From assembly GCA_010094045.1 (NCBI GenBank), contig ML986662.1:1-64000 (forward strand): a stretch of DNA of 64,000 nt. Direction: 5' to 3'. The stretch is from Lojkania enalia (taxonomy: Eukaryota; Ascomycota; Dothideomycetes; Pleosporales). Of this stretch, positions 34,843 through 44,694 are shown one piece after another. The position numbers and the translations under genes are program-made. Below the pieces are notes generated by a model, which saw nothing but the letters and a program-made list of their open reading frames with translations, was not told where the DNA came from and searched no databases. The stretch's first letter is position 1. Every line of letters starts with the position of its first letter.

Positions 34843-35802
34843 TCGTTTCCTATCGAATCGATAGCTTCAAAAGACTTGGAGCATTTACATCGAGGTTGAT
34901 TCGACTCGGGCTCACTCCTGTGCGAAAGTCCTCCAAATTATCCCGAACGAGCACTTCAGCCTAGGAAGGGCGGATGGGCGGTCGGTATGCGAGACAAGCT
35001 TGGCATGCTGCATACATCATTTTGAACTTGAAGGAGGCCATCAGCGTGGCCCTAGGCCTGTTGTCTGAATGCAAGGCAGAAGGCTTTCGTTGCTAAATGC
35101 ATGCACGGATCTGTTTGGATGGCGCGATTACATCTAACACGGACACGTACAGCATGATGAAACACCCGGCATATTTCAATTAGTTCATCACCACTCGAAG
35201 GGAAATTATTCAGGACTTGATTGCGAAATACCCAATGGGAGGCCATTCCACGTTAAATGAGCTGGGCACAAAATTTTCGTTGCCACGTCCTTTGTATGCG
35301 CTGGAAGTGTCGTCTTTGTTGCTCTGCTTCAATGCACATACCTCAGGGAACCAATGAATAAGCGACACATTGCAATAGATTCTATACTTACCTCTTTCGT
35401 TGATATAATGGTATCCCAACAAACATTAGGAATATTTGAGCTGATGGTACTTCTAGAAATCGTCCTGCATGCTCGATTCGCATCCTCTTATCCATATTTG
35501 CGTTGCACTGTACCCAAGGAATCCTTGCAGGAATGCAAGGCTCCGAAGATTCATTCAATAGTACAATAGATGCGCCTAACGGACAACTCCAGGACCAGCT
35601 AGAGGATTTACTTTCTCCGAAAATCTTCTGTTAATCAAGACCATTTTATCGAATAACGATACTAGCATCCAAACTTTGGGACGATGAAATTATGGTGGAA
35701 TTTCCCCGACGAATTGCCGACACCAATTTGGTCCAAGGTGCGATATTAGCAATAAAAAAATTAGGAAAAGAATTTGAAACAATATTCTAATGGGTGCTTT
35801 AG
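34843..35802. other. Island spacer
   Basis: No supported gene. Small frames lack motifs. Confidence 0.45.
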
Positions 35803-36165
35803 CGTCAGCAAGAAACACGTTCAACTATACAAGCGGAGTTGAAGCCTGCTGCAGAAGGAGATCCAGCGCTTTGGAGAGTGGCAGTCTTGTCTATTGATAG
35901 TGACATCGATTGGAGTATCATCTCACGAAAGCTTACCACCGAAATTCTTTTGGCAGCAGTTCGGCCCTTAAAGGAGTTAGACCTGCCATCGAATCGGACG
36001 GCTAACGATGCGCTTGACGTGGTGGGATATGTCGAGCTTTTCTGGCGCTGTGACGGTAAACGAAACGCTGTTTATGGGCCAACGACGTTCCTCGTATCAT
36101 CGGACTTCGATCCACCCTATGATGTAATCATAGGAAGAAAAGAAATGGATAGATGCGGGACATGA
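35803..36165 (+). pseudogene. Retropepsin-like domain relic
   Basis: A 120-codon open stretch reads SIDSDIDWSIISRKL where retropepsin-like fungal proteins have D-(S/T)-G plus a hydrophobic strand, and ends with YDVIIGRKEM, the usual second strand. The active-site Gly is absent (DSD). There is no start codon near the domain and a stop lies just upstream, so it is probably a fragment. It is distantly like the intact gene at 28424-29299. Confidence 0.5.
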
Positions 36166-37689
36166 TATCCAATCCTGGCATCCTGGGGATTAGCCAAATA
36201 TCTAAGGAGAACCGATTTCATATCATGTTCCGATAGCATTAGATTTTATTGGACATATAATGAGGTTTGGCTGATTTGTTATTATCGGATGAACGGAATC
36301 TCGTGTCAAATTGTGGAAGCTAATTTCTAGCATGGCAATGCTAGTTGAAGAATCTGCCAAGATGCGAGCCTTACTGTATGTATATATGCATAGAAATTCC
36401 CAGAGACTATCACAAAGAAGAGAAACCTCAATCTCGTTACCAAATTGATGTAGATTTTTACGTTCATAATACTCAGGAGAGCATTTGGATGACTGACGAG
36501 TGGTGGAGGCCCTCCGACTATTTTAAACCATAACCACCCAAGTCCATACCTAACCCACATTTCCCTCATAAGTAATAATCGTTGCAAAAGCAAACACTTT
36601 AAGTTTCTCATATTCCATAATGAGGTTCATATATTGTGGTAAAGGATATGTACTAAATCTCGCAGGAGAAGATATATCTAACCTTCCAAGAAATCTTATC
36701 TTCAGCAGACTGCGGCATAATTCTAGGCATCACGACAATATTAGCAATAGAGGCATATTAGCTAACTCCCGCTTGTTATAAGACAGTAGCAGCATATTCC
36801 TCTAGTTCGAACTGTCAGAAAACACCCAAAGAAAATGAAGAAATCTGAGCCGTAGAATGGAAGGAGTACATGAACTTTTCCGATGAAGAAGCGATTTGAA
36901 GACTTCGGTAGTCGATGCCAGGTTGTCCTGCCGCATTATGGACGATGTGGATTGCTGAGATGGGCAAGAATCATTACTTGGGACCCTCTCCTGATACTCT
37001 ATAAGTAATGATACTTTGCGACTAACGTCGTGATTTTGGTCAACTCTTTTTTCAACTGCGCTACCTTCCACATCATTGGAGCAATCCTCAAGCTCAAAAG
37101 CCAACGCATTTTCATTTTTGCCTAGAAAATTAGTCCGAGATTGATCCTATTTCTTAGTGGCTTATGCAACGATTTAGAAGTGCGATACTCGGAGCTGAAG
37201 CTGTGGGCTCGGATAAATCTGGAAATCATACAACACTGGGGAAGATTCGATTTGAAAGGCGCTCCGAATATGTCGTCTGTTCTATTGACCCATACCGCCA
37301 GCCTTGCCAGCTTCCCGGAAGGGTCTTTCGCAGCCCGGATGATCTCGTCGGGGATAACGCTACATTGGTTGTTCATTGCTCACCATGCTTTGTTGTTTTT
37401 CACGATATGCAAGGCGTTTGGTGTTGACTTCGAAAATATTTATAGTCTCTTTCGCCTAAGGGCGGATAGCATAGGCTAGCATGGACCTTTGATTTTTACT
37501 GCCTCATATAGGCGCGCCAGGTCCATTGGTAATAAGAGATAGGATCCTACTACAATGTTCTAATGTTCGAAAACTGATTGAAAGTTGGAAGATAATAAGA
37601 TACGCCCTTCGAGAAAAGTAAAGGGAAAAAAAAAAAAAATAAATAAAACTTTACTAGACCCATAGAGCACAGAAAACGGTATCGTCAGG
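36166..37689. other. Island spacer with gene-like fragments
   Basis: No complete gene. A plus-strand stretch near 36360-36531 (IEIPRDYHKEEKPQSRYQID) and frames at 37141-37479 look partly coding but have no start, splice logic or recognised domain. Confidence 0.4.
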
Positions 37690-38440
37690 TCCGAGATTGA
37701 GAAATGGATGCGATATTCGAACTGAAGGTTTTAGCCAATGATTTAAATAGTCTTATATCTAGGTATTTCCTATAATTAGGAATACGAATGAGGGAGGGGA
37801 CATGAAGGGAGGGGAAAACAATACCTACCTGAAACGAGTGCATTTCATTCCAGCTCCATTCTAGTTCGTTGTGAGAGGAAAATATCTGCCTCATCTAAGA
37901 GGAGAATTTAGTCCCATAGATAGGTAAAGCGGAAGATTTGCTTAAGTGAGGTTTCAACATTTTCTAAATTATACCCAAGGTCTTGTCGCGTATCAGGGAG
38001 CATCAATTGCAGAGGCAAATATTGATGTATTGAAGGAGGGTAAGTGGCCTGCCTCGCTAGAAGTTGGCAATGGCGAGACTATATAGGCCTGAAAAACAGA
38101 CCAACTATAATAGGATAGTAGAAACATGTGACAGGTCTCCGCATGTGATAGCGAATAACGGTTTCTGAGTTTCCCTTGCTAGGGCTTCCATAATGGCAGT
38201 TTTGCAAACCCTAGGGGCGACATGAAGTAATAAGATGAGACCCTTTGCCTTTCCGTTGATGATATCCTGAAATCCTAGAGTCATGCTCCCCGTCTCTATT
38301 TCCCCTTTTCGAATGTGCGAATAGACCAGCGCGCGGATTATTACCTTATAATTTTCATCGATTCGCAGATAGTCAAAAATACTTTCGTGCTGTACAGGTA
38401 GCGTTAGATTCTCGGGATCAAAGACCACAAATATTTAGTC
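37690..38440 (-). pseudogene. AAA-ATPase pseudogene interrupted by a solo LTR
   Basis: The frame from 38428 reads FDPENLTLPVQHESIFDYL, then GKAKGLILLLHVAPRVCKTA, then KPLFAITCGDL, which is the Walker A region of fungal AAA ATPases with the P-loop glycines changed (family form HGAPGVGKTA). The solo LTR at 37984-38133 is inserted in the codon after GD. Below it the frame resumes with LGYNLENVETSLKQIF and the Walker B motif ILLLDEADIFLSQR. Further stops (WD-stop, LE-stop) break it. Both the mutated P-loop and the insertion show it is dead. The N-terminal portion was not identified. Confidence 0.85.
37984..38133 (+). mobile_element. Solo LTR, family B, copy 2
   Basis: A 150-bp segment TGTCGCGTATC...CATGTGACA with flanking direct repeats GGTCT at 37979-37983 and 38134-38138. 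It is nearly identical to 16642-16790. It sits inside the AAA-ATPase pseudogene, and removing it plus one target copy rejoins the reading frame. Confidence 0.92.
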
Positions 38441-38967
38441 CTTGAGCGAGTATATTGCACAGCTGCTAGCAGTAAAACGTAATCTTTCGTGAATCCATCT
38501 TCCGTGACTAAATCAAATGTAGACAAATGTCGTTCACTTGCACCTGAAAAAATATCCTACCACTTATTTCCCCTGCGAATATTGTTCTTTATTTCCCATT
38601 TTTCCTTTATTCTCTAGTTCCAGCCAGTAGAAAGGTCGGCAATGTTTTCCAAGACCCCTGAGTTGTGGCTTCCATTCCGCATGTCCATTAAAAATTCTCT
38701 TCAAATCAATAGCTTCGCCGCTATGATCTCAGGTCTCATTTCGATCTGATTGTTCAACGACATCCTACTCAGCGTCTATCCCTGGTAATTCCAGAATCTT
38801 TTGCAGTGGAACCTCGCAAAGTACTTCTCTGTCGCCAAATATTATTAGCAAATCCGTGCCTAACCCTTGATACACTGGGCGGGGAAGGCATCTAAAGTGC
38901 AAGCATACTGGAGACCTTCAGATTTTTGGATATGAAAGTGCGGCTCAACAAGATCAAGGCGTCACCC

Positions 38968-39219
38968 CTAATTCCGGATATCATAGTAGACCAATTCTAT
39001 AACGTCCTTACGCCAATCATCTGATATCGTTTCGTATGGCACAAGTCTCCATAGCGGATCATTCAAGATTTCGCTCTCATGATTCCGTGAGCCTTCTTTA
39101 TCCTGTCCGATGAGAATCTCTCTTATTTGGAATAAGTTCCACATGAAATCAAATAATATTTCACGGGGATTATTAGATTGATATCGTTCGTGTAGAGGAA
39201 CAAGATGGTCTTCATGAAA
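38968..39219 (-). pseudogene. Unidentified coding relic, 83 codons
   Basis: Open stretch without ATG at its head, reading EDHLVPLHERYQSNNPREIL, then FDFMWNLFQIREILIG and DPLWRLVPYETISDD, ending at a stop at 38968. Its composition is protein-like, unlike the surrounding DNA. It may be the N-terminal part of the ATPase pseudogene or a separate lost gene. No family recognised. Confidence 0.4.
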
Positions 39220-39224
39220 TTAAT

Positions 39225-41056
39225 GTATCGTTTTATGTGGCTAGGCCCCACTTCGGTAGTTGTTGGGGCGAGGGATTCAACTACCCAACAGTTTAATTAG
39301 GTAGCGGCTATATCTGCGATGCCATGAAGTGTAAGTTCAAAGAATTTTATTTTAATTTTTCGGTGGAAGAAGGGTCGCAGTCGAAATAATCCACCAAATT
39401 CTATCGGGCTAGGACCTTTAGGTTGAGGAAGGCCGCAAGCCCAATGCAGAAATTTGATGACGGAGATCGAGCATATACGAACGTATAAAGGTGTTTCATG
39501 TCCGCAACAATCGATCGCATGAGTGTTCTGGCCGTTGCACTTGTAGTATTTATAGACGCATGTTCAGACCCCTTCCCGCAATTCCTATGGAGAATCTCGA
39601 CGTACATTACTGGTTCCGGCGAAGGTTGGAACCACACCTGGGGAGTGCGGCATATTGTCGTTGGTAGTGCTCTTGGCTGGCATAATGAAATTGAAGGAGG
39701 AGCTTAGTTCAGAAAATGAAATGCTTTTCACGTATGAGTTTTTTGGTGGGAACTCCAGAAAGGAAAACGAGACTGGATTACTAGAGGCAAATGAATTTTG
39801 GGGCCCATTCGGAGAACAGTAGAAGCACACGATTCAGTGTATCCACCTGACCTTGTAACGAGTTGCGTGTTTTTCTTAGGTGCATGTTGTGATCCTAGCA
39901 TACCGAGGCGAGAGGGCCAATGGAATCGGAAATTCGGAACACTCTAGCTGCAAGTGCGATTCATTCGGGCTGGGAGCTCATCACACAGCGTCACACAGCG
40001 CCACACGACATTACATTCGCACAGAACTTTAGCAACACCATACCTGCTGTGTTGACTGCTAATCTATATCTTAGGGGCGCTATGAAGCCGCGCCGGAATA
40101 TTGGGACCCGAGAGCTCCTCTTTGGAAAGGTAATGGGCTCGAGATTTAAGTACAGAAAATTCTTGAATAGTCATAGTGGCGGACGCACTTCGAACGAGCC
40201 TCAAGACAAGACTGAGTAATGGCCTAGAGCTAGAGGTACTTGAGCAATAGAGGGAGTTCAAGGACGTGCATATTCATCCTAGCTTTCGAGGGGGTTTTCC
40301 TTGGAGCAAGCAGATGGCTGCCCTTACCTCTAAACCATACTGGTTAGTTGAATGTTTTTGAAATTGAAAAAAAAAAAAAACCAATTGTTGAATCTTGGGA
40401 AGTGATTTAGAGAAGGTCCTTATAGGTTGTCAAGCTACTGGCGTCTCGCTACACTTTGATGTGCCCCATTGCAATTGGGACGACGTCGAGCAAATTTCCA
40501 AAGCTTAAGAGGTATATATGTCAAAGGCGAGAGTAAATAAGACAAAGTCGTTCTAAATAGACTAGTCTACAATAGCAAATCCTTATAGCGCATGGCTGGC
40601 TTTCATTCCGAGCCGGTCTGGATCGAACGGTATCTGAGCTGGACTGGTTTTCGTGTTTTAGGCATTTTTCCGACGCCATGTATGTATATATCGCACACCT
40701 ACTGATGCAATCAATACCTGAAAAAGCGCGAGAACAACCGGGAATGCATTCTCAAAGCATTTTAAGACATATTCTTAGTCGTCGAAATGCCCAATGAAAA
40801 GATGCTACAGGAGCAAGCTGAGGAATTTAACTAGGAAGTAATAGTGGGAACAGAAGCTCTTATTCGAATACTTCTCCATACTGAAAGGAGAGAGGTAGGT
40901 AGATACTTTTAAATCTATTAATATTCATTAGAATATGTAACCCCCCCCTTTGTCCCTACCTTAAAAATTGTGGAGAACTATTTTATGTAGATAAGCTCAG
41001 GCTAATAAAATTCTAGATAGATTACCCCATGTCGCTATTCCAGATCAAGAAAAGAG
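39225..41056. other. Island spacer
   Basis: About 1.8 kb with no supported gene. It contains an A-run near 40366 and a C-run near 40940. The frames at 39498-39707 and 39920-40219 have no recognisable domain. Confidence 0.45.
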
Positions 41057-41283
41057 TGTGATAGGGATTTGGCGAGTCTACTGAGTACGATTTCCTACTA
41101 CCGTACGGGAGCAAGTTATCCGGTTGCAGGTTGTATCAGATACCGTCGCACGATATCAAATCACGCTAGATATCAGCTGATATACCCTTCCTTATATACA
41201 TAAATATAGCCTACTGGCCATCCTCAATCAATCAGTTCAGCTCCTCATCTCCCTCCCTGAGACAAGATTCGCCTCTCACTACA
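41057..41283 (-). mobile_element. Solo LTR, family A, copy 3 (inverted)
   Basis: A 227-bp copy on the minus strand, running TGTAGTGAGAGGCG to CCCTATCACA in that direction, with perfect direct repeats AAGAG at 41052-41056 and 41284-41288. It has the same length as the copy at 17003-17229 and opposite orientation. Confidence 0.92.
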
Positions 41284-42714
41284 AAGAGGGTATTGAAGAC
41301 GCCATTGAAACCATGTACCTTGCTAGCAAGCAACTCGAAAATTGCGTCAAACAAACTGATGGACAGAGGTGTACAAAAACGCATGAATATATTATCAACA
41401 ACGTCAAGCCACCAGTTTCAGCCGCTATGATGTAAAACAGACGTTCATCGGGATAGAAAGTGCCTCACAGTATGTGCGAGAAATGAGGTGAGAAATTGTT
41501 TGAAAGTTTAAGGAGATAAATGTACAGATAAAGATTACATCGCTCAGATCCAAACGTTGGTTTACAGGAATCAGATTCAAGCACCAATTTGAAGGTTTCG
41601 GGAATATTACATCGCATTCAAAAACTCGTCTCACACAGCCCGTTTTATTATCCAAGCCCCTTCGCTTGCTAGACATACTACTCCTTAAAATACTAGAAGA
41701 CATTGAATACACGCTTAGGAAGTCTGGAAACTTGGACAGAACTACTATGAACCGCATCCGATCCCCAATGTCCCCTGAAAGGTTCAAAGCATGGCCGAGC
41801 GATGCTGAGTTCAGGCTGCTGCTAGTTGACCGCTAGTGTCATACTGGAGAGATCCGGAGGTAGACCAACTCTCCGGTTTTCTGCAACTTGTGCACCCATC
41901 CAGATGATCCACTTAAAGGACCGCAAGGTCTAACGCTAGGTATAATAATCAGCTTCACATCCGTCAAGAGCTGGATTTGTGCAACTCGGCTTCATGCAAA
42001 ATGAAAATATATGCGACGACTTTAACGCTTTTAAGGTCTGTGTTATGCTATTTATTCCAGAACTTGTTTCAACAATTAATTTTGGCGAGTATAGTTTTCC
42101 GCATGGCCGGGCAGATCTCGGAGTTCAAAACAACAATTTGCGGCTGGAGATGGCAAATATGTTCCGTCGTGGTAATGCTATCAGAGATCGTAGGAAGGAT
42201 GTGGTCCTTTACTTAAAGTACTGCCCACGAGCAGCACTAAGAGGACGCTAATGGCCAGTTAGATATCTAGAAGCCAGCACGTGTCTATAAGCGTGGTGAA
42301 ATCCGATCGTTTTCTATCTAGCGTAGCTTTGAACGCAGGCTTGTAGAAATTGAGTCTTGGACAATTACTAGTGCAGTGAATAATGAATTTATGAGAGCTA
42401 CCTAGTGATGGAAATAGGGATTACTGTGGTGCATGGGACTGAAAGGTTACATGGCATTGAATGATCTTGGTAAATACTGCGAATTGCTTTAAAAGACAAA
42501 ATTGCACACAAGCTATAGCCTCTTTCATTATACCTCAAATTGATGTTTATGAGAAGGGGAGAAGCAGATGGAACGGCAAAAAATCACTCAAAGCTTCATA
42601 GACGGGAAAAAGCATTATTGGAAAACAAATTCAATATCTATCTTCGTATCATATGTATACTTCAACTAGTGATGCGAATAATTAATGTATTTAACAATGG
42701 TATCTCTGCTCTTA
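41284..42714. other. Right edge of the island
   Basis: No complete gene. A short frame after the LTR (GIEDAIETMYLASKQLENCV) and a plus-strand frame at 41979-42251 look partly coding but are isolated and unrecognised. Confidence 0.4.
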
Positions 42715-44171
42715 TCACAAGACCTTCTCAAACTCATCCACAACCTGCACCTTAATACTCCCATTTTTCAAATCCGAGCAAGTATGCAATGCATCCAGGG
42801 CTTTCTCCAATGGATAAGTATGCGAAATCAAAGGCTTCAAATCTAAAATGTTACCAGTCAAACACTGTAACCCCGCTGGCCAAGTATCTCTATATCTATT
42901 GATAAACTTGAGATCAATCTATATCCAACATCATTAGCGAAATAGTAGAGATATCCTCAAGTATTCACGATATATTGCATATGAAGGAAGAGAAGGACGT
43001 ACTTCAGCAAGCGAGAGATGCATGAAGGGCAAATTATTCATAATCTCCCTCCCTACTCCAATAACCATGACAGTTCCTCCTCTCCTCGCTGTATACGCAG
43101 CCGTCACAATGCTATTCTCCACACCCGTGCATTCGAGAATCGTGTCCGGGGCTGAGTACTCCTCAGCGCCAAACAAACTCCTAATCTGCTGCGCATTGGA
43201 CAGCGCATCGAGATTCCGGTCAACCTGATACGTGACACATGATGGTACAAACCTCTTGGCGAATTCTAAGCGGCGCGATTCAAGGTCTGTGATGACGAGC
43301 GGATGCGCACCGGAAGCCCTGGCTGCGGCGAGCGCAATTAGACCAATGGGTCCGGCGCCGCATATTACGGCTCCACAACCGAGAGACAAACCAGCGGATT
43401 TTATGCCGTGCATCACAACACTGAGGGGCTCGAGGAGAGCGCCTTCAGAGTAAGTAACGTTGTCTGGGAGTCTGCAATGATCAGTTCTAAAGCGTAACCA
43501 TGGAATTTGACGAATTAGAAGATGCGGTGGAGCCGAAGAGAACGCACTTGTGACACCACTTCGCGGGATGGAGTTTGTATCTCTGAATGGTTCCATGATA
43601 TGGGTATACGCCGGAAAATTGAACGTCTTCGCAGAGATTATATCGACCGTCCATACAGAGGAAACATTTCCCACACGGTACTCCTGGCTCGACAGCAACT
43701 CTGTCACCTAGTCGCGATCACGTCAGATCAGGGCCCCAAGAGTCTTATCACCTGTGCATACCCTGTTTGAGGTTCGTGACACCTTCCCCGCACTGTAGAA
43801 CTATGCCTGCTGCTTCGTGGCCCAGTATGCAGTCGCCCTCGACAACAAGGGAGCCTATCCGTCCATGTTTCCAGAAATGAATGTCCGATCTATGGTTGTG
43901 TCAGCGTACAGCGTAGTTACTTTTGGGGCTTTGCCAACCCGCAGACACCGGTCGCCTTGATGTGAAGAAGCACTTCCCCTAGACCAGGAGCGTATACTGG
44001 CGCTTCGACCTGTTTTAGCTGGTGCTCGGCTGTGACCTGAAGCGAAGGGTTTGGCAGAGGGGTGCTGATGGTGGTTTGCTTCGATTGCGCAATGCTATTC
44101 TCGATCTGGGGATGATCTTCGGTTTGAATTGACTTCTGACTGGGAGGATCGAGGACAACTGAAGGTGCCAT
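42715..44171 (-). CDS. L-arabinitol 4-dehydrogenase-like zinc alcohol dehydrogenase
   Basis: Five exons: 44171-43939, 43889-43762, 43707-43548, 43471-43003 and 42918-42715. All phases fit and the product is 397 aa. Medium-chain dehydrogenase marks: catalytic zinc ligands Cys77 (GVCGSDIHFWKHG) and His102-Glu103 (GHEAAG), Glu188 in ALLEPLSVV, structural zinc Cys132/135/138/146, and the coenzyme loop GAGPIG (212-217) followed by ITDLESRRLEF, whose Asp favours NAD. The C-terminus (NRYRDTWPAGLQCLTG) is typical of fungal L-arabinitol 4-dehydrogenase, which oxidises L-arabinitol to L-xylulose in L-arabinose breakdown. Xylitol or sorbitol dehydrogenase activity is an alternative. It starts head-to-head with the transketolase gene, 523 bp apart, so shared control is likely. 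Confidence 0.92.
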
Positions 44172-44694
44172 CCTGCAAATTTATAAACAACGGAAACCAA
44201 AATAAATGATATAGCGAGATGCGCCAAAGAAAGGGACGGTTGAGAGGAAGTAGACAGCGAGAAATGTGAGAACTAGACACCCATGGGAAAATTCCGCGCA
44301 GTTGGTCGCGAGAAGCGAAGTGTGAAAGCTGTTGAAAAATGTTGTGACTCCCATGATGTGCATTGTCACAATGGTGGGGGTATGGAGGCGGATGACGAGG
44401 GGGGTTCCTAGAGGGGTTCCTAGAGGGATTTAGAAAAATAGGCACTACTTCGGCATATCTTTTGTTGGATAGGATAGAAAGTGTATAACTCTTGGCTGTC
44501 GTTTTCGGAGAATGGTGGCTCTGATTACTGTTTTGGGATACGTAACTTCTCCGGATTCCTTAAAGTAGTATACCTTTGCATGTCGTTCATAAATCTATGT
44601 GCGTTTGGTACCTTTCGATGAAGGGATGAAAACTCCCTGTAATCCTTGAGGATATCATACACCTCAAATTTGCGAAGTCACAACGTCTTCGAAG
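44172..44694. promoter_or_regulatory. Bidirectional promoter, LAD-like / transketolase
   Basis: A 523-bp interval between two divergent start codons. It contains a perfect 12-bp tandem duplication (GGGGTTCCTAGA twice, 44401-44424) and a GTGGGG sequence near 44373 that fits the CreA carbon-repressor consensus SYGGRG. Regulation by carbon source is inferred. Confidence 0.5.

Noticed and set aside
17003..41283. The inverted 227-bp repeats as ends of one 24-kb giant transposon
   Set aside because: Each copy has its own TG...CA ends, and the right copy has its own 5-bp target duplication, so they are separate LTR insertions. No captain-type recombinase sits at an edge.
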